Assembly: GCF_000149955.1 (NCBI RefSeq)
Contig: NC_030993.1
Location: forward strand, 1,769,048 to 1,833,047
Direction of reading: 5' to 3'
From: Fusarium oxysporum f. sp. lycopersici 4287
Taxonomy: Eukaryota > Ascomycota > Sordariomycetes > Hypocreales > Nectriaceae
Length of the DNA stretch: 64,000 nucleotides
Part shown: one piece after another, positions 1-12,316 of the stretch
Layout of the letters: every line of letters starts with the position of its first letter
How positions within the stretch are numbered: the stretch's first letter is position 1
Program-made: the position numbers and the translations under genes
The notes under the pieces: generated by a model
The model's input: the letters and a program-made list of their open reading frames with translations, nothing else
Told to the model about the DNA's origin: nothing
Databases searched by the model: none

Positions 1-84
1 TTCACCGAGTGGCCTCTGACGTACCGCCCCGAGTTCGAGCACGATATCATTTATCTCGACGCTTACCGACATCACCGATTATAA
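1..84 (+). CDS. possible 3' end of an upstream gene
   Basis: The first 27 codons of the window are open in frame 1 and end in TAA at 82-84. The translation includes TEWPLTYRPEFEHDIIYL, which is not low complexity and looks like ordinary protein. The start would lie outside the window. I do not recognise the family. The open stretch is short enough to be chance, and the next gene starts only about 250 bp downstream, so it could equally be promoter sequence. Confidence 0.25.
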   Translation, partial: FTEWPLTYRPEFEHDIIYLDAYRHHRL

Positions 85-338
85 CCAGCATCGACTCGGT
101 GCCAATTTGAGAGACGATAGAACATATACTCATTCATTCTTGGCCACACGCAATGCCACCTTGTATCACACATACATAGGCATCTCTAACAGCTGTCTAC
201 GGAACCCCCACCAGACTATTCATCTTTGTGGGCGCAATCCTCGACACCGCTTGGTTGAGCTCTCGTCGCATCTCACCCTTACTACAAGCCTTGTCTATTT
301 TCTGAAGACGAACATATCGCTTCGAATTTGTCGTCATC

Positions 339-2547
339 ATGTCGCATAACCAGCAACCTATGAGCATCGAGGCTATGCTCGACATGGAGCGCAAGGAAGT
401 TCTCGCCTTGCTCGAGAATCGACCTCGTCCTGAGCCCTCCATGCCAGGAGCCATGCGATCTGCTTCACCCTATGCCACCCCTCGATCTCCCGTTCGGAGT
501 ATGTTGGATGTCGACGATCAGCCAACACCAAGCTCACCACGACAGACTGTGCGGAGTATGCTGGACACCAGTTCTCCCCCGCCACCAAAATACCGAAGTA
601 TGTTGGATACTGACACACCCCTCGCTGGGCCCTCGAGGCCTTCCGGAACCAGCACGACTCCTAATTCTCCAGTCATGACCAAAGCAACTCTCGCGCCCAG
701 TAGCGTCGGGCATACGCGCAGCTTCTCTGATGCAGCCTCGAACCCTGTTGATTTTGGACCTCGAGCAGCTGCTGCCCGTAATGACCCTACCGCCGGTTAT
801 CAATTTTCAGATATCATTACGCGCAATAGCGGCCAACAACTTCCCAAGAGAAACACGCAGGGCGGCAAGAAGCCATCTGCAAATGCTCTGAGTGAGGCAC
901 TCCGCAGCGCCGATCTCAGTGGCCTGCAAATCCCTGGAGAAGGTGATGGCAGGCGTTCCTGGTTTGGCGGTAGCGGCAGCAGTCAGAAGTCAAAATCTCC
1001 TCACAATCGGCTGGGGTCAAGGTCCAGGTCTCCAGCTCACGTAACGCAGGTATTGGCGCCAGGTAAGGCCATGCTTGATGACGGCCGAATTGTGGATATC
1101 AGCAATGCATATCGAAGGTTATCTGATGCCAACCTAGCGTACGCAGGTGGTAGCTTGTCTCAGCTGCCTAGGCGCAACCGCGAGGATGCCCAGAGTGGAA
1201 GGATGATCAAAGACTACTTGAGCCCTGATGGCGAGCACCTTGGCTCAAGTGAGGAAGACGAGGCGTACTCATCCGATGACGAAGATCGTGGTCGTAAGAA
1301 GGCTCCCAGGTCACTTAACCCCGATGCAATTGGTGGGTCGGCAGACGATCCGAGTAAGGAGCGACGAAAATCAATGAGTCTTCTCGCTGCTGCAGAGGAA
1401 GAGCGTAAGTTACCCCTCGTTTCACCTCAAGTCGGTGATGCTAACTTGGTACCAGGGACAACAGTTGCAGCGAAGCAACCTAAGTACCGTTCTCTACTTG
1501 ATGAGCCAGAAATAAAGATTACCACTCCTCTGGGCGAGAACACACGGTTGAACAAAGGCGGCGGTGTGCATCCTAAGACAGCTTACGATCAGATGTCAAC
1601 AGTGGCTTCTGCAAACGATTCAGACGAGGAGGCAGATATGGATGATATCAAGCGGGCTCAAAATCTGTCCTGCTCGATGTCAAACATCATCTCCACTCCT
1701 GAGTCTCACCGCGCTATCCGTATGATCTATCGTGGCGACTACAACAAGATTGTTCAGCAAGCCGAGGAGGAACATCACCGTCTGCGAAAGTACCTGGTTG
1801 CATCGGATCTAAGTGATGAATCGACACATGCCCTCGAATGGGCCATTGGTACGGTCCTACGAGACGGTGATACCTTAATATGCATCTACTGCGTGGATGA
1901 GGAGACCGGCATCGGAGGGGTCGACAACTCGGTTCCTGATGATCCAAAGGCTATGAGAGAGCAAGCAGCTGCTATCAACACGGTAGCAAACTCAAGATCT
2001 GCTGCGCCCTCCATGTCTGCTGTCCCAGATTTCGTGAGGAATTCTATTCGAGGAGACTCCTCCAAGAACAACACCCCAAACACATCTCCCGCACCTTCAA
2101 GTCGAGGAGAAAGGGGCAGGGCGGAAGAAGAGCGGCGTCGAGCAGTTAAGGAGATCACAGACAAAGTGCTCCGTCTTCTGCGAAAGACTACGCTTCAGGT
2201 CAGAGTTATTGTGGAAGTCTTACATTGCAAGAACCCAAAGCACTTGATCACAGAGGTCATCGACCATGTTAACCCAACACTTGTCGTCATAGGAAGTCGA
2301 GGCAGGAGTGCACTCAAGGGGTACGTTAAAATAAGCGACGTTTCAACTATCGAGGCTATGATAGCAGCTAACAATAGACAGTGTCATTCTGGGATCATTT
2401 TCCAACTATCTGGTGACGAAGAGCTCGGTCCCTGTGATGGTGGCACGAAAGCGTCTCCGAAAGCAGGGCAAATACAGAGGCGTGAAGCCTGTGAACAATC
2501 TCAGCAACCCAGCAGCTCGAAGTTTGGCCAACGCCAAAATTGATTAA
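339..2547 (+). CDS. universal stress protein (Usp) domain protein with long disordered N-terminus
   Basis: Two introns are inferred: 1405-1455 (GTAAGT, GCTAAC branch, CCAG) and 2321-2381 (GTACGT to ACAG). Splicing both gives 698 residues in one frame ending in TAA. Residues 1-450 are Ser/Pro/Arg-rich and probably disordered. They carry a repeated short motif, (A/R)(M/S)MLD. The Usp fold starts near residue 463 (KYLVASDLSDESTHALEWAI). It closes with GSRGRSALKGVILGS, which fits the ATP-binding signature G-2X-G-9X-G(S/T) only after the second intron is removed, and that supports the intron. About 80 residues rich in Ser, Ala and charge interrupt the domain. Fungal Usp proteins of this layout are known as stress-related but their biochemistry is poorly defined. 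ATP binding here is inferred from the motif. The start is the first ATG of the frame; the next in-frame ATG is at 360. Confidence 0.85.
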
Positions 2548-3490
2548 TCGAAGAATCACGTCTTACAGAAATCTGGATCGTTATGGAGAGGCACATGCAT
2601 GGGAAATGCTCTACGAGGCTTCATGATTTGTTATGCTGGGGTCAAGCGGCGCAAGGATTAGCAGTTTATTCTTAGAAACGGGCTTTGTTAAACATAGTTG
2701 GCGCAAACTTGGTGATTGAAAGCGGAAGCGAAAGCGGAACCAGAAACAGAAGTTGAAAGGATTCATGATATTTTGAGTAGAGACCGCTCGTTAGTTTATC
2801 AGTAGAATCAACCCAGATTATGAGTTTAAAACCACAATTTGGTCTGTGTACAGTTGTGAAGAGTTGCATGAACCACGGGGTTTCATTGTTAAGTGACATC
2901 ACGTGTCATATCTATTAATGCACGTCTATCTTGATCCCGACGCCCAATTATGACTGACTCGACACATGCATTTATAGGATTTAAGCTTGCACTCTTTTGA
3001 ACCAGCGCGTTCTCGAGTTGACTTGAAATATCTGACCGTTTTTTTTGCATCTGCCCAACCTCTCAGTATGCCTCGGATGAATGAACAGAAGCAGAGCAGA
3101 ACCAACGGCAGCTTACTACAGTATCTTATTCATACGAGATTCGCCACAGGGATTCTGACACATTTCATTGGTCTCTCAACCCGCAACCCTAGGGAATTTA
3201 AGCCTGTGACTCGCTTGAGCCTCGCCTCGTATGGCCCTGAACTGGGCCTAGGCCTTCTCTCGCGTCTCGCCTGGACCAACAGCCAACAGAACAGCAGGAG
3301 GCTGAACTGAAACGACCCTTACTACGGACTGACACTGACACAGGCATAGGCTGAAGAGGCAGTAGAGCATGAAAGTGCTCCACCACAATTATCACCTCTT
3401 TATGGCTTGACGATCTTGATGTTTACCTACTAATCTGACCTGTCTGTCCTATTTTTATTTTCTGTCTCACTTTCTGATTCGCAAGCAATT
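2548..3490. other. intergenic, USP-domain gene to HET gene
   Basis: 943 bp without a convincing gene. It should hold the 3' end of the Usp-domain gene and the promoter of the HET gene. Short open frames at 2672-2902 (-) and 2987-3310 (+) have no recognisable composition or partner exons. Confidence 0.6.
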
Positions 3491-5455
3491 ATGAGACTTC
3501 TCAATACCAAGACGCTACAGCTCGAAAGCTTAGAAGAGGGGTCCGAAAAATACGCCATCCTGTCTCATACGTGGGGTACAGATGAGGTCCTTTTCGGTGA
3601 CATACAGGATCCCACGCGCATGGAAGAGATTCGGAAGAAGAATGGTGCTGGTTACCGCAAGATAGTGCAGTCCTGCGAAAAGGCTCTCAGCCGCGGGCTC
3701 AACTATCTCTGGATCGATACTTGCTGCATCGACAAGTCCAGTAGCGCTGAGCTCTCAGAAGCCATCAATTCTATGTTTCGCTGGTACAACAACGCGGATA
3801 TATGCTATGCCTACCTCACAGATGTCTTTCTACACGCCGTGGGCATCGGATTGACGTCTGGTCTGAAGCAGAGTCGTTGGTTCACGCGTGGATGGACACT
3901 ACAGGAGCTGCTCGCGCCTGATGAGGTGGAATTCTTCGATCACAATTGGACGCCCGTCGGCGACCGACATTCTTTGGCTTCGACAATCAAGGAGATTACA
4001 GACATTGATGAATCGTTTTTGATCAGGCCGGAAGGGAAGAAGGATCGCAAGATATCGGTTAAGCTCCAGCGTGAAAACGTGGCCACAAGGATGGGCTGGA
4101 TGGCCCACAGGGAAACGACGCGAGTTGAAGATATAGCGTACTCTTTGCTTGGAATTTTTGGAATCAACATGCCCATATTATATGGCGAGGGCTCCAGGGC
4201 CTTTCTGAGATTGCAGGAAGAAGTCCTCAAAAAGTCGCAGGACCAGTCCATACTCGTATGGAGATGGCCCTTGTCTCGAAAGCCTGAGGAGAACACGCAC
4301 CGAATGCACTTCCTCGCTGACAGCCCCGCCAACTTCAACTTACGCACATATGCGGGACAGGAAGATTCGGGCTTGTTTGGTGTCCGGTTGACAGATCAAG
4401 GCCTGGTCCTTCGCGTGTGGAAGTGCCCGTGCAAACTGACGCGTTGGAACCATGACAAGACGGAACTCAAGGAAGCTAATGACCGATGGCTAGCTGTCCT
4501 CGACTGCAGTCTGTCTCCAGATACTCTTTCCAGACCAGCTATAATTCTCAGTGAGAGTCCTTATGCTGAAGGTGCATTTCGACGAGATCCTACGAGCGTG
4601 ATCATGGTGATAGAACATGATCAGAATAAGTCCGGATATTTGGATACCGGTGGTGACAGAAACGGTGAGTAACTGCCAAAGCAACAATGGCGTTTCCGTG
4701 TGAATATTGAACTGACCGCCTTAGCAATATATTCCATTGAATACAAACCTGAATTCAAAACAGAGACGATTCTGCTTGAATCGGATTCTATCGAGCCAGA
4801 TGCTCGCCTGCGAGGAAGCTTCCCCTTCAAGGTCAACATGACTCTCAAAGACCGTGAGCTTAAGCAGCGTGCGGCTTATACCGGATCCCAGCGATATATC
4901 GTGGCGGGCAAGCTCGCCAACAAACCAACACAAAACCCCATATATGGAGTGTTATTCCTCGGAGCTGATGATACGGACACCGAGCTCGTCGTATGGTGGG
5001 GTCTAATAGAAGAGGGCACAGCCATGTACGACGTACATAATCGCCACAATGGCCCTCGAGTCTGGAGTAACAGTGTTCCAGTGTGTTTCGCCCAGTCGTG
5101 GAAAAATCTCACGGGTTCAGAGACTTGGGATGCTAAGCTCGCGGAGTCTTTGGCTGTGGATATGCTCTGTGAGGAATTTCCCCTCCCATGGAAGGGAACA
5201 GAGAGGCCGTCGGTGGTAGAGGTGGAGGACGGCTTGAATCTGCAGAACGCCATAAACGATCAGAAGCCAATGGCGACGGAGACGGTGATTGAGCTGTTCA
5301 CTCAGTGTGCCCAGCCAGTGATCGAGTGCATTGGCTGGGGTATGAGGCTCAAGGCGTCAATGAGAAGGATGGAGTTTCTTGGACGGCTGTGCTGTGAGTT
5401 GGCTATCGAAGAGAAGAACCCCAATGTCGAGAACGATGCTGGAAACTATGCATAG
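3491..5455 (+). CDS. HET (heterokaryon incompatibility) domain protein
   Basis: Two exons joined across a 60 bp intron (4665-4724, GTGAGT to TTAG) encode 634 residues. The N-terminal half is a textbook HET domain: YAILSHTWG at residue 21, YLWIDTCCIDK near 75, and RGWTLQELLAP near 135. These are the three conserved blocks of the family. The C-terminal half has no motif I recognise; I see no NACHT, WD40, ankyrin or TPR repeats. HET-domain proteins can trigger regulated cell death when incompatible fungal cells fuse, but most members in a genome have no known partner. The first exon starts with the family's typical MRLLNT opening, which supports this start. It stands alone among housekeeping genes, with no neighbouring NLR or lipase-like partner within 3 kb. 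Confidence 0.93.
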
Positions 5456-6764
5456 ACATAGGAGCCGGGGTAGCTTCTGGATCACATGGAGGCTGTATCT
5501 ATAGGCTGACATAGCTTTGTATGAGCATGAGATGATTGTATATCAGAAAGGATAGCGGTAGTTATTAGTAAAGATAGACTACAGTTCATATGCATGATGG
5601 TTATATAAACTCAAGAAACCGTTGCAGCCTAAACTTTGAGGAGAATAGCGCATTATGAGCTGAGCATCAGGCATCTTTGTAGTGGTCCTGGACCTTTCAT
5701 CACTGTAGATACCATGGCCTCATCTCTCCCGCTTCATCCGCCATCGCATCTTGGCCTACATCAAGCCCAAAGACACAGACCAGGCCCACTTTTATAACAA
5801 ATGGCCCACAACCAACAACAAAGCGTTGCCAGCGTATCAAGGACGTGAGCGTCGAGTCACAATTGCGGTGTTATTGGTCCTCGAGCCAAAAACAACACGG
5901 TCACGAGCCCTGTGAATGACGGGATTTGCCTCCAAAACAGACACGTTATAGAGCCGTGAATACGTCTCAGTTTCGTGTAGTGGATCACCTTATAAAGGGA
6001 ATAAATAGTCTTATCTCTCAGGGTCAATAAACAAAAAGCACCATGTGACCGTCGCGTGTTAAGCTTCGGGCGCGTTAAGTGCTTCCGAAACAAGACTAGT
6101 GCGGGGGGCTCGAGAAACGGTCTTGTTTTGCACGGTTGGCGGGGCTTGATTGGATGTTATGCGTTGTCTAGGGGGAGGGAAGGAGGGCCCAGCCTCGTTG
6201 ATTTTGGGTCTTGGAGGGGAAGTTGCGAATGAATGTGTGAGTAAAGGCAATGTAGACTGAGTGAGTGAGTGATGGGTTAAGGCAAGGGTGATGGTTATCT
6301 GTAGTTGTTAGTGATGTGCATCAATTCTTGTCTTAGTAAATGTCAGGTAGTAATTGAATAATCACTTGTGTTTCATGTCTAACTTCCTTCCTTCCTATCC
6401 TTGAACTTTCATCCTTCCTTTCCCCTTCTCATCCACATTCCCAGGCTGCTCAGTCGGTCAAGGAACCTACGGCCCCATCCCTCTTTCCTTCTCTTTTCTA
6501 TGCACTCAAACATTACCTTACCCTTGCACAAGGAAGTTGGAAGTATTGTTCCTGAGCTTCTATTTGCCCCTTCTATCTCCTCTCTACAGTAACCATCCAT
6601 CTATTCATGCATCCAATCATCATTCCATACCAAACACTCGATACTCATTAACGTTAAACTTCACAACCGTTTTTGTCATAACCCACCTTTCATTATCTTA
6701 TTCAAAGACAAGTCGAGTCAATTCAGTGGCAGAGAAAGCCGTATATCACTCAGCTGTCGTCTCT
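5456..6764. other. intergenic, HET gene to TM protein gene
   Basis: 1.3 kb with no supported gene. The right-hand part (about 6370-6700) is pyrimidine-rich on the + strand (CTTCCTTCCTTCC, CCCATCCCTC), the usual look of a fungal promoter and leader before the next ATG at 6765. A TATAAAGG sequence lies at 5991. Open frames at 5857-6250 (-) are short and unsupported. Confidence 0.5.
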
Positions 6765-9015
6765 ATGACTTCCTTCTTCACAGTCAACAACAACGTCTCG
6801 CTCGTCAGCATCACTATTGCTCCAAGCACGTATCTTATCACTGTTGCCCTGCTTCTTCTCTTTGCCATCATTTACGTTCCCCGTCTTTTGGCTTGCCGGT
6901 TTCCTAATCTGGGCATACCGTTGCCATCGCTGGCTTCAATATTAAGGCCAATACTTGGAGACCCAACAGACAGTCAAAGACAACCGACAAAACCTGAAAA
7001 GGCTCTACCGGAGCCACCATATGCCGCCACTGGACTTGTATTCGAGGATCAACAGCAACTTGTCATCTCTGGGCAGGATATTGTCCTTGCGCAGCGCCGC
7101 CATTACCTCCAACAACAACAATTAGCTCAACAACAACGACTTCTCCTCGAGAAGCAAAAACAACTTGAGTTTCAAGAAGTAGAATATCGTCGTCGTCGGG
7201 AATCGCACCAGGACTCATCACCATCAAAAAGATCTACCGACAATGGATCCCCTCGAAGGTCTAGACGCCAGCCTACAGGACTTCGATCTCCCACCAAGTC
7301 CATCACTGCCCCATCACTCAGCTCACCGCAGCGAAGCAGCAATGACAGAAGGGGATCTCGAGGATTCGGAGACCGCATCCGCGGGTGGGTACTCACCACC
7401 GGCGTGGCGAAGGCTGGGAAACGGAGACCGGAGTAGTGGCTTCTGGAGAGCTCCTCAGGACTTTATGCACCGAGGGATGAGCACGCTCAGAGAGAGCTCC
7501 CCTGAACTGGATGACAGTGAGGACGATGGCGTCCTGGAGAGAGCCATTCGGACGAGGCTGCCCAGGGGGAGCCAGAGTCCAGGCAAAGGCAGGAGTATGA
7601 GCCCTGAGAAAGCGGATGATCCCACTATTCAGTTTCAGCTCCAGGATAAGACAAATCCTTCAAGAGAGCTGAGCTTGCATGAAGCGACACCAGATAACTG
7701 TAGGTGAAGTTGTGGCCAGATCCCAGATACATATCTAATACATGTCAGATATCCGCTTTGCCGTCCGTGCCGAAGTTCAGCATCGCACTGAACCTATTGA
7801 GACAGCCATCAACTTCATCCGTGATCACTACAAAGCTCTTACTAGAACATGGTCAACAACTTTCACCACCATCATCGTTGCCTTCTTCTCTGTCTCTATC
7901 TTCAAGTCTCTCTTACAGCCCGCTGCCCCTCGTCCAGTTGGCGATCTTGTGAAAGTTGCAGGACTAGCTCGCTCATTCGAACCCCTCATCTATTACTCTG
8001 AGCATGCTGTCGCTCAAGTACATGATCTACAGGCGACCAGCGTTGCTGTCTGGGATCTTGGTGAGAGTGTGCGTACAAGCGATATGCGCGATGCTCCTAG
8101 AATCGTGGCAGACCTAGATGCTCTAAGTGAAACCATGAAAACGTTGGCCATAGAGATGACCAAATTCTTTGCTAGAGTCGATGGTGATATCGATGGGTAA
8201 GTCCTTAGTTGGAAACGATCTTGACTATTCTAACATCTCGCAGCATCCTCAACGTCATGGATTGGGCCAAAATGCACCTCAACCGCCTCAAATCATCCCC
8301 TTCTCCTTCAACTATCTCCTCAGCCTACGACAACATCCACAATCTTCTCTCTCAAGCACACGTCCTTGAGGATGCCTCCGGCTCGCCTACCACCCTTGGT
8401 CGCTTGACCAGCCACATCTTTGGCCTCTCGAATCCGCAAAGGGAGCAACGAATGGTGCAGCTTCTCTTCACAGAATTTCTTTCTGTCCTTGAAGACTCCA
8501 TCCAAGCTGAGCTACAACATAGCGTCGCCCTATTCGCCCTTTTCGAAGCTGTGGATCATCACTTCCTAAATCTCGCCCGCACTGTTGTTCGCGAATCGTC
8601 TGCCCAGGAAGAACTTCATGCCGATATGCTTTCGAGCCTCTGGACACGGCTCCTTGGTACAAGAGCGGCCGAATTACGTAAATTTGAGCAGAACCGTCTG
8701 CTACTACGTGACGTCCGGGACAAGACGGTGCGCAATAAAGGCATTCTTGTCGAGCACAATGGCAAACTTTTGACCTTAAAAGCGTCACTAGAAACTCTTC
8801 GCAGCAAACTCGTCTCGCCTCTTGTTCGCGGCGTCAACTCTACAACACTCACATTGGAGGACCAAATTCGTGGTCTCAGCGATGTGAGTGATTACCTCGG
8901 TGATGTCAGGAAACAGCAGAAGGGCAAAGTCATGGAGACTCTGTTTGGTAGCGTACCGAGCAAAAGGTTTGCAATCGAAGACAGGCCTGGCACTGTTATC
9001 GTAAATCCCCTTTAA
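6765..9015 (+). CDS. hypothetical membrane-associated protein with coiled-coil tail
   Basis: Four exons give 700 residues in a single frame. Introns: 7385-7436 (GTGGGT to AGTAG, weak branch site), 7700-7748 (GTAGGT, TCTAAT, TCAG) and 8197-8243 (GTAAGT, TCTAAC, CGCAG). All three are needed to keep frame, and the coding sum is exactly divisible by three. The start chosen is MTSFFTVNNNVSL; an in-frame ATG at 6537 would add 76 low-complexity residues. A hydrophobic segment follows (TYLITVALLLLFAIIYVPRL, about residues 23-42). Then comes a Gln-rich stretch (about 110-140), a Ser/Arg/Pro-rich region, and a second hydrophobic segment near residue 325 (TFTTIIVAFFSVSIFKSLL). The C-terminal 350 residues are helical and charged. 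I do not recognise the family. Membrane anchoring is inferred. The first intron is the least certain element. Confidence 0.75.
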
Positions 9016-9841
9016 GGATGCATGGATTCTTTGAGACCCCAAATCACATGTTGGATTTCTCTAATAGTTCTCTTTCTACTTTGGAATGCAGTCACTTATC
9101 AGACGTGTCTTGTATACCATGAATCTAAAGGAAGAAGACCCTCTGCCCTGGCATGATGCTGTTGCAATATGATTGTCCAACAAACTTTGGAATTTCCCTG
9201 CTCTGTGGGTACAGAAAAGGAATTTTGTTTGGGCGTTTGGGTATATCTACACTGACATGGTCCATTGCATATCACGAATAGCCTCTAGTTATACCTCTTG
9301 GTTTCAATTTACAAGTTAGCATTTTCACGGTTTTCTACATGTACAAGGCATCACATCGAGTGAATGTTCCTTTCTCACGATGGCGGGACACGCACATAAT
9401 AGTACTTAAACATGTCTCTTTCATTAGAAACCCTAACCACATAAAACCTCTGCGTTGATCATGCCTGCAAACGAGGACCATTGGTAGGGGGTATAGGCCA
9501 ACAGCCAGAGTGTCAGAAAACCGTCAACGCCGTCCTGGTGGGTTCTCCCGAAAGCGCCGACGCCGTTGCTGTGAGCAAGCGACGGTTCGCGACGAGAGCC
9601 AGCCACCGCAAAGTCCCCAAACTTTTGAATCTCCCTTCCTGAGAAGAAATAGCAACCAAGTCTATCTGTACATAATGCGCCCCCTCGGGTTGGGTAACAC
9701 AAGGTCGTAAAGCATGTTTCGTTGCTGATTGTTCCATAAATTGCCTTGTAGAGGCATTCGTCGTTCCATTTGAGGGGGTTGCCCAGTCAGATAACCATGA
9801 AAAAAAGAAAATGATAGAATTTGATGAAATTGGGAGATGGC
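9016..9841. other. intergenic between convergent genes
   Basis: 826 bp between two stop codons that face each other, so it should hold both 3' untranslated regions and terminators. The open frames at 9433-9737 overlap on both strands and have no coding support. Confidence 0.55.
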
Positions 9842-12148
9842 TTAAGCCTTGGTCTCCTCCTCCTTCTTGGGCTCACCGCCCTCGCTGCCCTGAGCCTTGA
9901 CGTACTCGTCATAGACAGCCAGGGCCTCATCGACCTTGGCCTTCAGAGCGGCATCGTCCTCGATACTGTGATGGCTGTTAGCTGCTGATTATGTTTTGTA
10001 GGAAAGTAGATTAACTTACAGGTTGACAAGTTCGGCGTTGTCCATCTCTAGAAGCATACCGGTAATCTTGCCAGCAAGCTCACCGTTAATGGCTTGGATC
10101 TTGGGGAAGATCAGCTCACCGAGGATCTGCTTCTGCTGAGCGGGGGGGGCGGCAGCAAGCTGCTGCTGGAGCACATTGGGGCCGGCACCCTCGGCACCAC
10201 GACCACCTTGAGGCGCGTTGCCGTTGCGTCCAGGTCCACCTCGGCCACCCTGCTGGCGGTTGTTAGGAGGGAAACCAGCCATACCGCCAGCCATGGGAGG
10301 ACCACCGGGCATGTTCTGAGGACCACCACGACCACCCTGAGGAGCGCCACGGCCACCAAGAGCGGCTTGCTGGGCCTGCATAGCAGCCATGAACTGAGGA
10401 GTACCGGGCTGGCCGAACTGGGGAGGGAACTGGCCAGGCATGCCGTACATGTTGGGAGGCATCTGCTGAGGAACACCACCACGGCCACCCTGCTGAGGGT
10501 AACCAGGGAACTGACCGGGACGACCACCCTGAACACCGGGCATTCCCATACCAGGCTGAGGGAAAGGAACACCACGACCACCCTGAGGCATGAAGCCGGG
10601 CTGCTGGCCAGGAGCAAAGTAAACAGGGGGTTGCATGTACTGCTGGGGCATACCGGCGGCGGCGGCGGCCTGCTGCATACGGAGTTGGTTGCGAGCTTGG
10701 ATGCTAGCCTCAAGCTGGCTCTTTCGAACATCCTTGCGCTGGGCCAGAGCGACGTACAGAGGCTTGTTGTTAATCATACGCTGGTTCATCTCAGCGACAG
10801 CCTTGGTAGCATCGTCGGGGTTGCTGAAGCAGACGAATCCAAAGCCCTTGCTCTTACCGAGCTTCTTGTCCGACTTCTTCTCAGTCTTCTTATCATCTTT
10901 AGCCTCCTCACCCTCCTTGGTCTCCTCGTTAGCCTCTTCCTTGGCTTCTTCCTTGTTCTCCTTCTCCTTGTCATCCTGAGTCTCCTCCTTCTTATCCTCA
11001 TCGCCCTCAGTGGGGGTCTCACGCATCACCTTGGCGGAGGTAATGGGTCCGAACTCGGAGAACATCTGGCGGAGTTTATCATCGTCAACGTCGTCATCGA
11101 GGTTCTTGATGTAGAGATTAACGCCCTGGTACTTGTTGGCCTTCTCCAGGCGAGCAGCTTCATAAGACTTGCGGAGCTCCTCCTCACGCTCGTGCTTCTT
11201 CTGGGCGCGGCCAACGTACAGATCCTGGCCATGGAAATCCTTGCCGTTGAGGTCGTCAACAGCCTTGGAGGCACTCTCGTGAGTGGTGAAGTTGACAAAA
11301 CCGAAGCCTCGGCTCTTGCCCTCCTGATCACGGGCGAGGGAGGAAGAGGTGACATCACCGAACTTCTCAAAGAGCTCACGGAAATCATCCTCAGTAACGT
11401 CAGGGGCAATGTTCTTGACGTAGACATTAGTGAAGTTGGCCTTCATCTCCTCGAACTTGCTCTGGCGGTCCTTCTTGGGGATGTGGTGGCCGACGTAAAC
11501 CTTCTTCTCGTTGAGAAGCATACCGTTGACGTGCTTGATAGCCTGGGAGGCAGCCTCATCAGTCTCGTAGTGAACGAAACCATAGCCCTTGGAGTTGCCG
11601 TTCTCGTCCTGGGCGACCTTGCAGCTCAGAATGTTACCAAAGGCAGCGAAGGTGTCGTGAAGAGCCTTGTTGTCAATAGCGACATCAAGGTTCTTGATGA
11701 AAACATTGCCCTGTCCGTTCTTGCGAAGAGCAGGGTCACGCTGAGACCACATGATGCGGCAGGGGCGGCCCTTGATCAGGGTGTAGTTGAGCTCCTCAAG
11801 AGCTTTCTCGCCATCGGCAGTAGCATTGTAGTTGACATAGGCATAACCAAGGGAGCGGCGGGTGACGGCGTCACGGCAGACACGGATAGAGGCGACAGCA
11901 CCGATTTGGGAGAAGAGCTCGAAGAGCATAGCCTCGGTGACGGAGGGGTCAAGCTCGCCAACGTAGAGAGAGGCAGAGTTCTGGGGGTGAGGAGCAGCGG
12001 AGGTGGGGGTAGGAGCAGCAGCATCGTCAGCGGCGGCAGCGACACCGGTGTCGACAGCAGGAGCCTTAGCATCACCACCGTTGAGAGAGGTGTTGTTGAG
12101 GTCGTTGGCGAGCTGGTCAACAGCGCCTGGAGCAGCGTTGGCGGCCAT
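9842..12148 (-). CDS. pab1: polyadenylate-binding protein, cytoplasmic and nuclear (Pab1)
   Basis: Two coding exons (12148-10020 and 9965-9842), split by a 54 bp intron (9966-10019, GTAAGT, GCTAAC, CACAG), encode 750 residues. PABP coats mRNA poly(A) tails and promotes translation and tail protection. Visible domains: RRM1 from about residue 60 ([20 protein letters not shown]), RRM2 from about 148 (GNVFIKNLD), RRM3 from about 241 ([17 protein letters not shown]) and RRM4 from about 344 ([17 protein letters not shown]). A Pro/Gly/Gln/Met-rich linker with many GGRG repeats follows, then a C-terminal MLLE domain with the diagnostic [11 protein letters not shown]4 carries an insertion of roughly 60 Lys/Glu/Asp-rich residues before its RNP1 ([11 protein letters not shown]), as I recall for other filamentous fungal PABPs. 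The second exon supplies the end of the MLLE domain and an EEETKA tail. The start is [10 protein letters not shown]; an upstream in-frame ATG lies in the presumed leader intron. Confidence 0.97.
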
Positions 12149-12183
12149 TGTGAATATCGGTTGTTCTAGGGTTGAGTATGGAC

Positions 12184-12316
12184 CTGCAATGAGCAGTAGG
12201 GTTAGCAAACAATCAAGCAAGCGCTTCGATAGTTATGATGAGTTTAGATATTGGGGATAAAAGAGAAAAAACTCGATTCGTAGATAGAGGAGGAGGAATG
12301 GCAGGGCTAGGCATAC
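12184..12316 (-). other. pab1: probable 5' UTR intron of pab1
   Basis: Reading the minus strand, CAG/GTATGC at 12316 is a good donor and GCTAACC followed by CATTGCAG ending at 12184 is a good branch site and acceptor. The resulting 133 bp intron ends 35 bp before the start codon. It also removes the in-frame upstream ATG at 12220. Confidence 0.65.

Noticed and set aside
10094..12169. 691-codon open frame on the + strand
   Set aside because: It lies exactly antisense to pab1, gives a Leu/Val/Gly-rich low-complexity translation, and arises from strong codon bias in the PABP gene.
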